From: an uncultured Bacteroidales bacterium
GTDB lineage: Bacteria; Bacteroidota; Bacteroidia; Bacteroidales; Paludibacteraceae
Assembly: GCA_902762355.1 (NCBI GenBank)
Contig: CACWNR010000018.1
Location: forward strand, 1 to 37,706
Reading direction: 5' to 3'
DNA: 37,706 nt
Part shown: positions 1 through 10,000 of the stretch, one piece after another
Layout of the letters: the number at the start of each line of letters is the position of its first letter
How positions within the stretch are numbered: the first letter of the stretch is position 1
Program-made: the position numbers and the translations under genes
The notes under the pieces: generated by a model
Told to the model about the DNA's origin: nothing
Databases searched by the model: none
The model's input: the letters and a program-made list of their open reading frames with translations, nothing else

Positions 1-1
1 C

Positions 2-64
2 GCTATTGTCACTAACAATCAACCTTATATAGAAGGATTTGTATCATCTTATGCGAAAAATTAA
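2..64 (+). CDS. Possible 3' end of an unidentified gene (partial)
   Basis: One frame is open from the window edge to a TAA at 62-64 and encodes a 20-residue C-terminus ending GFVSSYAKN. The composition is protein-like, but the piece is too short to identify. The downstream sequence becomes very AT-rich right after the stop, as expected at a gene end. It could also be chance, since 20 open codons is not significant. Confidence 0.3.
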   Translation, partial: AIVTNNQPYIEGFVSSYAKN

Positions 65-360
65 TTTTTTTACTAAATTTTTATTATAGTTCGTTAATAG
101 TGTTTATTAGGGATCCCGCAAATTGGTAATTTGTGGGAAGAGGAGGAAGCGCGACAATTACATAAGTTACGGAGTAACGTAATCATTGATCGCCGATTCC
201 GACGACAAAGATAAGAGGCTGTGCAACATCTTTCCGTACATCCCTTGACGTCTCTTCTTTTCCCATGCAACAGCAAAACAACCTATAAGTAACAGATTCT
301 CAGCCTCTTACAAAATCCTATTTCCGCGCTGTCACCTTTTTTTACTTATGTAAGAAATAC
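65..360. other. Intergenic stretch with several small inverted repeats
   Basis: No convincing gene is seen here. Small palindromes are present: CAAATT/AATTTG around a three-base loop near 119-133, and GTTAC/GTAAC around GGA near 167-179. A minus-strand reading frame at 94-276 gives a Cys/Arg/Ser-rich peptide with no recognisable domain and was not called. The stretch may be leftover mobile or recombined DNA, in keeping with the broken genes that follow. Confidence 0.4.
212..310. repeat. Small inverted-repeat element, MITE-like candidate
   Basis: A perfect 10-bp inverted repeat, TAAGAGGCTG at 212-221 and CAGCCTCTTA at 301-310, bounds a 99-bp segment. This size and end structure would fit a miniature inverted-repeat element or an IS remnant. 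No clear target-site duplication is visible: the flanks end CAAAGA and start CAAAAT, which agree only partly. It could instead be a chance inverted repeat or a long-range RNA stem. Confidence 0.3.
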
Positions 361-495
361 CATTTTGCCACCTTTGCATAGCAAAAAGAAGATTTTTGGC
401 ATTTTTTCACTCAAAATGTTTTGTTTTTCAAAAAAAACAGTACCTTTGCGGCGCTTTTAAATGCGCCGCTGTGCATATGTACGTATATGTGTAAG
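361..495 (+). promoter_or_regulatory. Promoter and hairpin leader of the truncated adhesin gene
   Basis: A -7 box TACCTTTG lies at 441-448. It is immediately followed by a perfect 7-bp hairpin, GCGGCGC at 448-454 and GCGCCGC at 463-469, with an 8-base AT loop, then an alternating TGTACGTATATGTG stretch. Further upstream, 361-398 closely resembles 2815-2852, sharing TTTGCATAGCAAAA. The same architecture recurs before rhuM and partly before the gene at 19504. A TTTG at 420-423 could be the -33 box, but its 17-base spacing is short. Confidence 0.6.
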
Positions 496-534
496 GATGG
501 CACGAAAACAACAGAATCTGAGATATAAAAAGAT

Positions 535-984
535 ATGACAAAAAACATGTTTATAAAAAACCTTAACGGATTGAGATTTGTGCTGATCCTGAGTGTGTTA
601 CTGCTCGGGGTGGGGAAGATGTGGGCAGGAGGTTCGGACGGACATTACTACTATTATTATGTGAAAGTAACTGCCAAGACGGCCACGGCCAGCACCGGAC
701 AAGGAAAGGTGTATGTCAGCACGACTGCGGCGTCTGTCGATAATGCGACATCAGAAACGTCCTCGGCAACGGGTCAAGATCCGAATAATTATGGTACAAC
801 TACTGATGCTCCGAGTGAGGCGGGTCAGGTGGCTTTCCATTTATATGCTAAACCTGCGAGTGGTTATAAGTTTGACGGATGGCGCACGATATCGAGCGGG
901 TGTGCTACCATCCCGAGGAGTACGGCGAAGAGGATATTGAGCAGGCGAAAATCTGGCAGCAGAAATACGCGGAATACCTATTAA
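535..984 (+). pseudogene. Truncated giant surface-adhesin gene, 5' end only
   Basis: The start encodes a signal peptide (hydrophobic run FVLILSVLLLGVG, cleavage near the Ala of KMWAGG). A Tyr-rich stretch DGHYYYYYVKV follows, then most of one divergent InlB B-repeat: GKVYVST, HLYAKPASGYKFDGW. The same repeat type opens the 4217-residue protein at 4004 (GTVYLST, YAFAKPDDGWDFKGW). Homology stops at the codons for DGW near 880. The remaining 33 codons are out-of-frame translation of another gene's tail and end at 984. It is therefore the 5' remnant of a second giant adhesin, with an intact promoter/leader upstream. A short secreted peptide could still be made. Confidence 0.75.
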
Positions 985-1064
985 CCATCCCCGAGGGAAG
1001 CAAACAGTACAAGCACTTCTACGGCTGGATGTACACGGAGATTTATCGGGGGATGAGAGGGTAG
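880..1064 (+). pseudogene. 3' tail of an unidentified gene fused to the adhesin remnant
   Basis: From about 880 a different frame encodes some 60 residues with strongly protein-like composition: HDIERVCYHPEEYGEEDIEQ, then QYKHFYGWMYTEIYRGMRG and a stop. An in-frame TGA at 873-875 sits just upstream of the only ATG (879), which overlaps the adhesin codons at the junction. It has no ribosome-binding site or promoter of its own. I read it as the C-terminal end of a gene whose 5' part was lost in the rearrangement. The family is not recognised. Confidence 0.5.
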
Positions 1065-1088
1065 AGGATTAGGAGTTGGGGGAGCGGA

Positions 1089-2384
1089 TCAAATTTCCGC
1101 TCTCACGCTATCCAACTGCTTTTGTATCGGTTGTTTCATCCACTCCGGAATAGAGTCTCCTATGTACTCGTTAAACCGTTTTGTCACATCCATAGTTTGG
1201 TCGATGATCTCCTTTGCCTTACCTGTCCTTATGCCGGCTTCGGCGGCTACTGCTAACATGTCCTGTCGCGAGATATGCAGGCGTTTCCCATTTACCGACA
1301 TCTGATGCCGACGCGTGTATCCGGAGCCTACCGCATAGGACATATCATAGGCGGGAGATAACTTCCAAACGCCATCCGTATCCATGAGAAACTCGATGTT
1401 CTTTGTGTGGTCGTCTTGGTTACAACCTATTATATTGAATACCATTCTTCGATAGGCTTGTTCCATCTCCGGTTGTGTTAATCGTAGGCCTCGCATCACT
1501 CTAAATAGCTGCTCGTACGACCATGAATCGGGTTGATTGTAATCATAGTGCGCCATACCGCAAAGCGATACCATATGTACACGATGACTGCCGCCTATTC
1601 GGTCAAAACGCTTCGTCATAAAATGATGCCGCTTCCCATCTTCTAAAAGCCGCGACTCCATCATCTCAATTCCGCAGTCCAGCACCATCTTGTAGTAGGC
1701 ATATTCCAGGCAACCGTAGTTCGTTGTTTCGCTGTACGAACCCGGATTATTCTCATCCACGCCGTCCAACTTCAGTAGCCAATGTTCGTACCCTTCCGGT
1801 GCATCCACTTGTCCGGAACGTAAGTCTCCAGTCTCTTTGTTATAAGCCACAACCGCTTTCGGTCTTGCGCCTCCGGCGGAGGTGCCGACGCGTAAAATGG
1901 TGAGAAGCGCCTCGTCGTCCGTTTGGATGTTTGTGTTAAATTGTATGCGTTCTCCCAGCACTTCAGCTGTAGCTGCAATCAAACCGTCCAAGTCAATAGC
2001 CACCTGTTTATTTAGATCTTTACGTTCTTGCGGTTCAAAACGCAACGCGCCCATTGCACGCGAACCTTGATATAGTAAGCGTTCGATGGTGGTATAACTA
2101 TCTTTCGGACGACCGGATTTCTCTAGCCAATGATTGATGATTGCGGTGCCGAATTTATCCGGCAAACAGTCTGCTACGAAGCCCGGTAGCCCCTTGAAGG
2201 TTTGGAATGGCAATTGTGAGAACTCGTAGATTTTCCCTTTCTCCGGTGTGGCAAATAGAGGCGATGGGTTGTAACCGCTATTGACAAACTCCGGTGTATA
2301 TTCCATCGTGATGCGACCGGATGCATCTTCCGACAGGGATGCCATATGCAGATCCCATAGGTATATGTTTGCAAAATTAATCAT
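1089..2384 (-). CDS. hipA: HipA-family Ser/Thr kinase toxin
   Basis: The 431-residue protein matches the length of HipA kinases, the toxin half of hipBA modules. The best-known member phosphorylates glutamyl-tRNA synthetase and causes growth arrest. Visible features are the N-terminal HipA_N-type region (FKGLPGFVADCLPDKFG), a glycine-rich segment GTSAGGARPKA near residues 167-177, the catalytic loop NQDDHTKN with Asp324 as the expected base, and PAYDM with metal-binding Asp347. The 23-residue spacing equals that between Asp309 and Asp332 in E. coli HipA. All key residues are present, so activity is plausible. The start codon overlaps the end of the upstream hipB-like gene by 8 bases, implying translational coupling. 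The actual target here is unknown. Confidence 0.93.
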   Translation of the reverse strand: MINFANIYLWDLHMASLSEDASGRITMEYTPEFVNSGYNPSPLFATPEKGKIYEFSQLPFQTFKGLPGFVADCLPDKFGTAIINHWLEKSGRPKDSYTTIERLLYQGSRAMGALRFEPQERKDLNKQVAIDLDGLIAATAEVLGERIQFNTNIQTDDEALLTILRVGTSAGGARPKAVVAYNKETGDLRSGQVDAPEGYEHWLLKLDGVDENNPGSYSETTNYGCLEYAYYKMVLDCGIEMMESRLLEDGKRHHFMTKRFDRIGGSHRVHMVSLCGMAHYDYNQPDSWSYEQLFRVMRGLRLTQPEMEQAYRRMVFNIIGCNQDDHTKNIEFLMDTDGVWKLSPAYDMSYAVGSGYTRRHQMSVNGKRLHISRQDMLAVAAEAGIRTGKAKEIIDQTMDVTKRFNEYIGDSIPEWMKQPIQKQLDSVRAEI

Positions 2385-2682
2385 GACGAGGACGAATACG
2401 TTTAGGGGTTTTACCTTCTTGTTTAGCTATTAGCAACGGACTGACTAATGCCTGTGTTTCAAAGTTATTGAGAATCTCTAATTTATTAAGCACACGTAAC
2501 ATCGCCACGATGGACTCCATCTTCATGCCTTTTCCGTTCTCTACTTGCGTGACGGTTGAGCGTGATATTCCCGCGCGCTCCGCCAATTGCTGCTGACTCA
2601 ACCGTGCATTGATCCGCATCTGCTGCATCTGCTTGCCCACATATTGTAGCAGTGCTTCATTGGTCATAAAATAGTCTATCAT
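2377..2682 (-). CDS. hipB: HipB-like XRE-family antitoxin/repressor
   Basis: This 101-residue protein has a Cro/C1-type helix-turn-helix at about residues 17-70: QMRINARLSQQQLAERAG, then ISRSTVTQVENGKG. That fold and its position directly before hipA identify it as the antitoxin and autorepressor. HipB proteins bind palindromes in their own promoter and hold HipA inactive. The C-terminus is longer than the helix-turn-helix and basic (KTPKRIRPRHD). Translation may begin at the first ATG or at Met6 (MTNEALL). The promoter at 2754-2785 and the palindrome TTAATGCATTAA just before the start fit autoregulation. Confidence 0.9.
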   Translation of the reverse strand: MIDYFMTNEALLQYVGKQMQQMRINARLSQQQLAERAGISRSTVTQVENGKGMKMESIVAMLRVLNKLEILNNFETQALVSPLLIAKQEGKTPKRIRPRHD

Positions 2683-2694
2683 AACGTATTCTTT

Positions 2695-2727
2695 TTAATG
2701 CATTAACGACTTATTTTGTGCTTAATG
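2695..2727. promoter_or_regulatory. Candidate HipB operator
   Basis: A perfect 12-bp palindrome TTAATGCATTAA lies at 2695-2706, 12 bases before the hipB start. A further TTAATG half-site is at 2722-2727. Both lie downstream of the hipBA -7 box, within the likely transcribed leader, where a bound repressor would block elongation or initiation. HipB-type regulators usually bind palindromes near their promoter. The assignment to HipB is inference. Confidence 0.45.
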
Positions 2728-2753
2728 ATTGCTTTTTAAATCAATTTTCGCTG

Positions 2754-2785
2754 CAAAGGTACAATAAAAAAATGAACTATGCAAA
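2754..2785 (-). promoter_or_regulatory. hipBA promoter
   Basis: On the minus strand, TTTG (2785-2782), a 20-base spacer and TACCTTTG (2761-2754) exactly match the Bacteroidetes housekeeping promoter form. It points into hipB, leaving a leader of roughly 65 bases that contains the palindromic operator candidate. It is divergent from the rhuM promoter about 110 bases away. Confidence 0.75.
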
Positions 2786-2872
2786 TAACAATGCTAAAAA
2801 AATGACATTTTACGCCATTTTGTAATCTTTGCATAGCAAAATGTAGATATTTGTTGTTTTTGTTCCTAAATT

Positions 2873-2955
2873 ATTGCGTATATAAAAAAAATGTTGTAAT
2901 TTTGCGCCGCTTCTTGACGGCGCATGTGCCTGTACGCATATATACGCGAGAAAAA
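2873..2955 (+). promoter_or_regulatory. Promoter and hairpin leader of the rhuM-adhesin unit
   Basis: ATTG (2873-2876), a 20-base spacer and TAATTTTG (2897-2904) form the promoter. A hairpin follows at once: TGCGCCG at 2903-2909 paired with CGGCGCA at 2918-2924, 8-base loop. Then comes TGTACGCATATATACGCGAG, which resembles the stretch at 19480-19499. The region upstream (2815-2852) is a near copy of 361-398. The leader is shared in plan with the truncated adhesin gene, so it probably belongs to surface-protein genes rather than to rhuM itself. Confidence 0.65.
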
Positions 2956-2969
2956 GCAATAAGATCGAA

Positions 2970-3977
2970 ATGGCAAAAGATATAGCATTCATATTGTACA
3001 ACACTCCCGAGCATTCGGAGAAGGTGCAAGTAGTCGTCCGGGAGGAAACTCTATGGATGACGCAGAAGGCTATGTCGGAGTTGTTCGGGTGTACATCGGA
3101 TAATATAAGCCTGCATTTGAAGAATATATACGAGGCTGGAGAATTACAAGAAGAGGCAACTTCCGAGAAAATCTCGGTAGTTCAAACAGAAGGAGCTCGG
3201 CAGGTAACGCGTAAAACTCTTTTTTATAACCTCGATGCGATCATCTCTGTGGGCTATCGTGTGAACTCCGTGCAGGCTACCCGTTTCCGCCAGTGGGCGA
3301 CGAAGGTGCTGAATGAGTATATCCGTAAAGGCTTTGTGCTGGATGACGATCGGCTGAAGCAAGGCAAGACGGCGTTTGGTCAGGATTATTTCCGCGAGTT
3401 GCTGGAGCGTGTTCGTTCGATCCGTTCTTCGGAGCGCCGTATATGGCAACAGATTACGGATATCTACGCGGAATGCAGTATTGATTATGACAGCGATTCG
3501 CAGACGACGCGCGACTTCTATGCAATGATACAGAATAAGTTCCATTATGCGATTACGGGCAAGACGGCTGCGGAGATTGTATATGACGCGGCTGATCATA
3601 CGAAACCGCACATGGGACTGACGACTTGGAAGAATTCCCCGGATGGACGCATTTTGAAGTCGGACGTAACAATAGCGAAGAATTATTTGGATGAACAGCA
3701 GATTAGGCGTCTGGAGCGTGCGGTAACAGGATTCTTTGATTATATTGAGGATTTGATAGAGGAGGAGAATACTTTTACGATGCAACAATTCGCCAATAGC
3801 GTAAATGAGTTCTTGGAATTCCGCAAGTTCAAGATTCTGCCAAACAAAGGGCGCGTGTCCAAGGCGCAGGCAGAAGAGAAAGCGGGGCAAGAATATGAGA
3901 TATTCAATAAGACACAACTTATCGAATCAGACTTCGATAAAGAAGTGAAACAATTATTGGAGAATAACGCAAAATAA
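2970..3977 (+). CDS. RhuM-family protein
   Basis: The 335 residues match the virulence RhuM family in length and motifs. An N-terminal DNA-binding-like region reads LWMTQKAMSELFGCTSDNIS, HLKNIYEAGEL, YNLDAIISVGYRVNS and FRQWATKVLNEYI (residues about 28-120). The family's C-terminal half follows (KFHYAITGKTAAEIVYDAAD, HMGLTTWKN, FANSVNEFLEFRKF). RhuM genes occur on pathogenicity islands and mobile regions; their biochemical role is not established. Here the gene lies behind the hairpin leader of surface genes. Only 26 bases, without a promoter, separate its stop from the giant adhesin start, so the two are probably co-transcribed. A regulatory role for its neighbour is possible but unproven. 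Confidence 0.9.
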   Translation: MAKDIAFILYNTPEHSEKVQVVVREETLWMTQKAMSELFGCTSDNISLHLKNIYEAGELQEEATSEKISVVQTEGARQVTRKTLFYNLDAIISVGYRVNSVQATRFRQWATKVLNEYIRKGFVLDDDRLKQGKTAFGQDYFRELLERVRSIRSSERRIWQQITDIYAECSIDYDSDSQTTRDFYAMIQNKFHYAITGKTAAEIVYDAADHTKPHMGLTTWKNSPDGRILKSDVTIAKNYLDEQQIRRLERAVTGFFDYIEDLIEEENTFTMQQFANSVNEFLEFRKFKILPNKGRVSKAQAEEKAGQEYEIFNKTQLIESDFDKEVKQLLENNAK

Positions 3978-4003
3978 TATCGGAATTTAAGATACAAAAC
4001 AAT

Positions 4004-7000
4004 ATGAGAACAAATTTAGTTCAAACATGTAAAACGAGTGCTCATCGCATCAACCTAAACCGCACAGCAATGCGTGTAGCGCTCATTGGTCTGTTTATCT
4101 CCCTCGGCATCGGTAATGCGTGGGGTCATGATACGCACTATGGTAAGGCCGTAGTGAAAAAGACCGGAAATGGTACCGTGTACTTGTCTACGAGTAACAC
4201 TGCTACTTCAGGAAATACAACAGAGCAGTGGAATTGCAATGGCTCTTCTGGTGGCGACAGCAAGACCTATTATGCTTTTGCGAAGCCGGATGATGGATGG
4301 GACTTTAAAGGATGGAGTGGAGACGCAAGCGGAACGAATAGTCCATATAAATTGACGTTCTCGGCTACATCTACAAGTTCGGGTTCTCCTACCACTAAAA
4401 ACCTTACTGCTAACTTCGTCAAGGTATTCCAATTTAAGGCGAAGGCGGATTTGGCGACGGGTTCTGCCGGTCTGGGTGATGTGTGTGTAAATTTTACGAA
4501 TGGTACACCGGCTTATCAGGCTTCGGCCATGACGGCTACAACTACACAGAATGGTGACGATGCCAATACGGCCAGTAAAACCAAGACGGCATATTTCTAT
4601 GCGCAAAAACATACGGGTGCAGAGTTTAGAGGTTGGTATTCCGATGCCGCCGGCACGAATAAGGTTAGCGACAATGCATCGTATTCCGCAAATATCACCT
4701 CTTCGGTGATCGCGGAGCCATCTACTCCTCAGCTGACCTATTATGCAAAATTCGAGAAGGTGGAGACCACTCCGTATTGGTCGCTGTCCGGTGTAGCCGG
4801 AACATCCAAGACTTTGCAAATAGGCGAAACGATAGGTCTGGTGACGGAAACGGACGGCAATACATATTCGTGGGGCACCCCGACGTATGTGGATGCCGGT
4901 GAGACCAATCCGGTCATGACCTATAATTCTTCGACGAAGACCTTTACGGCCAATCGTGCCGGTACGGTGACGGTTACTTTTACCCAGGCGGCTGGCGAAG
5001 ATGCCAATGGTGTGCTTTGGAAGGCGGGAGAACAGACCTTCACTTTTACGGTCAATAAACTTACTCCGCAATTTGCGTGGGCAGATCCGTTGCCTAATTT
5101 TGTAGTAGGAACGAATCTATCGGTAAGCAATCTGTTTTCGTTCACTCCTGCTGAGTGCGAGCAGAACTGGACGCTTACATCCAGCGACCCAACTAAGCTA
5201 CCGAGCATCGCTGCTCCGGCAACCGAACTTTCCTTGCCAAAGGAAGTGAATGGTGTTACGCTCACTTTCCATCAGAATGCTACTTGGAAATGGAATGAGA
5301 TTGCGAATACAAGTATTACAATCAATGTTACCAAGGAACCGGTGGTATTTAACTGGAAGAATCCGCCTCTTATTGCCGGAAATACCTATAGTTGGACGGA
5401 CTTTGTGGAGACCAACTCTGCGGGTGGATGGAACTTGGTGTCGGAGAATGAGAGTGTCATCCCGACAATGCGTTCTATCGCCAGTACGTCTGGGACGGTT
5501 GCTGCCGGTGTTGTGACCCTTACTTTTACGCAGGGACCAGACCTTGCGCACGATGCTGTTCCGATGCAGACCAAAACGTATACGGTATATCCTGCTGATG
5601 GACTAGCAACGTTCAAAGTTGGTAGCACCACGTATAATACGCTGACTGCTGCGAACTCGGCTGCATCAAGCGGTAGCAATAAAACCATCATTGTGGCTCG
5701 CGATGGTATTCTGCCACCCGGGAATTATACTATTTCAAAAGGTGTGACGCTTTATATCCCATATAGTACATCTGAGACCTCTCAGAAGACGCCTGCTGTA
5801 GTGACAACGGCAGCGACTCTTTCTGCCTACCGCACACTGACTTTTACAGATGGTGCCAATATTACATGTAATGGTACTATTTGTGTAGGAGGACAAATTA
5901 TGTCTGCCTCAGGAGGCTCTCCTTCTGCCTATCCAACCGGAGCCTGTGGTGTGGTTGATATGAGTACTGGAGGACATATTGAGTTGAATAGTGGAGCAAC
6001 ATTGTATGTGTGGGGCTTTATCAAAGGTCAGGATATGAACCAAGGTAACAATACGATAGGTGTTGGTACAATTAATGCACAAAATGGTTCAAATATATGG
6101 GAGGACTTCTGGTTGGCAGATTGGCGTGGTGGTTCGGCATGTTCTTGTTTAGCAAAGAATAGTGGGCATATGATGTTCCCTTTCCAAGGCTATACTATGC
6201 AGAATATTGAAGTCCCGACCACATACAACTATGGCTCAACTTTGAATAACTATATCAATGTATATGGTAATAGTACTACAAATTCAGGAACATTTGCTAC
6301 AATTGGAAATACGAACACCCTATTCTTATTGAAAGATGCCCAAGCAAAGGTTTGTAAGTGGTATGACCCGACAACGGATCTCGTTTGCTACGAATTATCA
6401 GGTACGACGCAAATAGATGCGTTGAACGTAGATGCAGGTATCACAGAAGTGAGTTCGGCTAATTATAATCTGCCTATAACAAGTAATATGCATGTTATTA
6501 TTAATAGTAATATAACCATTTCTAAACCTATGACAATTCTTCCGGGAGCAGTTCTGGAAATTAGAAGCGGTTATACTGCTACGATATCTAATAACTTGTA
6601 TATGTATGATACGGACGATTGGGGGAAAGGTGTTTTGAAATATTACTTCTATCCCTTTAAAAATCTAACGGTGCATAAGAGTCGCGGAGTGGGAGATGTC
6701 AATGACTTGGAAGATGCCAAATTGGTCGTTGATGGTACGCTGAATATCACGGGAAAGATTTATTCTACAACTGGTGGCTCTAACATAATGGGTAATGGAG
6801 GCGGTAAGATTATATTTCCGGCAAAATTATACGAATCCCCTTGTTTGTACCAAGCATGGGGGGGAGCAAATGGAACACAAACATCTACAACTAGAACGTT
6901 ATCTTATTGGGCTGCAAGTACAGATACATATGTAGAACCTATTTCTGTTAATTCAGCCAACTTGCATAATGAAGATGGTTCCTATACCAAATCTATAGCC

Positions 7001-10000
7001 TCTACCACTTTCTATAATGTGCATGGTCGTTGGTTTGCCGGTTCAGCCAAAGATCCGAATCCAACCGACCATACTTATACCTTCACTTATTTGAATAATG
7101 GTAACGCAGGCAATAGTGTGACTACTCCGGCCGTCTATTCCTCCGATAAAACCGGATTGATGGCCGGTTACAAGTGGGTGAATGTGTCGCTGGACAATAC
7201 CTTCTGTGGAAGCAAAACATACAGAGGCATAGATGGGCATTACTATTACTACAACAATGCTTCTACGGATGCCGTATCCAAGTGGGTACAGCTTGTCAAA
7301 CTGAACGATGCGCTCTATAGCGGTTCGGATAACAACCTCTATACGTTCACTACTACCGGTTGCTCATGGGCATCGGTAGGTGAGATAGACGAGAACTGTA
7401 TGTATACCATTGAGGGTGTGAAGAAAGCGCTTGTTGGTACTGAGTTTTTGGCTCTGGAGAAGGATGAGTATGACGAAGTATATGTCAATGTAGCAGATCA
7501 TAGCGACTACTACATGCTTTTCGATGGATGTGTATGGCAACATGCTACGAAGATTCCCGATACGTACCGGGCATACGAGGTATTGGGTGATCCGTACATC
7601 TGGTTGAACGACCAGTGGACACAGGTTGAGGAAGAAAGCCCATACTATTACATAACCGACGACCAGAACATTAATCACTATTATGAGTTTGATTATCTTA
7701 CCTTCTCGTGGATACCGGTGAAGGAAAAAGTGCGTATCACAACCACTACTGTGCGCCGTGACTTCCTGACTTGGGATATCGCAATGTTGTACTTGAGTCA
7801 ATATACCAACCCGACGGTGACGCTGCTGGATGATGCTGTGGCCAAGCAGTCTGTTGCAACTCTTGCTCCGGGGGCCAAATCTACGGAGTTTACCTTCGAC
7901 CTGAACGGGCATACCCTGACGGCGAATATCGGTTCGGCGGCTTACTTCATGAACATGAACACCACTGCTACCCTCTATATCACTGATAACAGCGACAAAG
8001 CTAACGGTCAGATGTTGATATATGGTGCCGGCAACAAAGAGATAGACGGTCTCAAAGTGACGAAAGGTAATGTGGTGATGAATGGCGGCCGTATCTATAT
8101 GGAGAACGGTGCTGTATATGCAAGCAACACCTCTTGCAAGGCTTCGACAATATACTTGGCGGCAGGTCAATCGCTGACCATTAACGGCGGCGAACTTGAG
8201 GTGAAAGCACACCGATATGCTTATGGTGTATTTGCTGCTTCTTCGGCTGCAACGGCTACTACAAGCAAGATTACCATGAATGGTGGTAAGGTTATTGCAA
8301 CAGCTCCTAACTATGCTTATGGTATTCTCTCGTACGGTATCATCAATATGAATGGAGGTACCGCGGAGGGAAAGACAGAAGCCTTAACCTCTGCTGGAGG
8401 GACAACGGCTGCCGGTTCGTATGCTTACGGTCTTTATGGAAATATATCAGTAAGTGCTGTGGATGCCAATTCGTATTATGCTACTATCAATATGACAGGT
8501 GGTACGGCAAACGCAACTGCGTATAACCATTATGCATACGGTGTCTTTGGTAACAGCACATATACCACTGCCAATGGTAAGAAATCAGATGGTACATCGG
8601 ATAATTCGTATAAATCCACGGATGGCACCTATTCGAATAAGGCTTCTTGTAAGCTGAATATTACTGGTGGTGTAATTAATGCTGTTACAAAGGTAGGTTC
8701 GTATTCGTATGGTATATACAATGCGGGTACGTATAATTCCTATAAGGACTATAATTCTTCAACACAGAAGGTCACTATTACTCCTCACGTTATTAAAAAT
8801 GTAAAAGTCTTTGCACAGGCGGCATTAAGTCAGGCATATGGTATCTTAATGACGGCACAAGCTCATGACTATAGCGGCGGTTTGCTGTGGGGTGAGGCAA
8901 CTATCGACAACGCAGATGTGTATGCGGAGACGACCGTTTCAACGGGTGCGTATGCGGTTTATGCTTCTGCAGCAAACATCTGGACAAACCGTGCGCGTTA
9001 TTCAAAAGTGAGTGCATCCAATAAGAAAACATGGTATGTTCAAGCAAACGATGCAGATGGCGATGTAACCCACGAGGGTATCGCCGCAACAACCACTCAA
9101 GTTTATCAATACCAGATAGGTTGTCACGTGGCTGGTGCCAAGATAACAATCAATAGTGGTACTTACCGTGCGAAATCGGCGAACAGCACTACTGCAGCTG
9201 CTGTATATTGTAGCCGTTCTGTATGTCCCGGAGATCCGACCGGCAACACCGCCGGTGTGGCTGAGGTCATCATCAACGGTGGTACGTTCACCGCAGAGAC
9301 CGCGACTGACACCGGTTATGGTATCAGCAATGGGGGTATTACGACTGTCAACGGCGGAACAATCAATGTTCATACAGGAACATCCACCGCATACGGAGTC
9401 TATGGTTGGGCTGGTACGCTGACATTGAATTCCGGAGTGGAAATTAACTCGACCGTTGAGACTACTACTGCCTATGGTGTGGCTGCAAACGGATGGATTG
9501 ATGGTAATACCGGTATGCATACACATGGTGCGGTAATCGTGAATGATGGGGTAATTGTAAACGCAACATCGCCAAATTCCTCTACTGCGTATGGCGCATA
9601 CGCATTGGCGACTAATGCGGAACTGAATCAGACAAAGTTTAATGCGCGTTCAGCTTCGAATAGAGAATATTACTATGCCGTCAATGAAGAAGGGACGACG
9701 GTTACGAATGGTACGGTAGCCAACTACTATCCCTATCGATTTGGTACGTACGTAGAGGGTGGTGAGATTACTATCAACGGCGGTACGTTCAATGTTACGA
9801 CATTCGGTTCTACGGCTATCGGTGCAGGAGCGGGTCTCAGTAACCTTGTTCGTACGACGGAACTCGGTCGTGTCAAGGTGGGTCGTGGCGTGCTGAATGT
9901 GCATAGTGGAACATTTAATATTGAGTCGGAAACATCTTCTACAGCTGAGGGTATTCGTTCCTATGGTATTACTAATGTTGATGGCGGAACGTTTAATATC

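Noticed and set aside
94-276. Minus-strand 60-codon frame in the left intergenic region
   Set aside because: It is Cys/Arg/Ser-rich without a domain, has no promoter or ribosome-binding site seen, and crosses the inverted-repeat segment.
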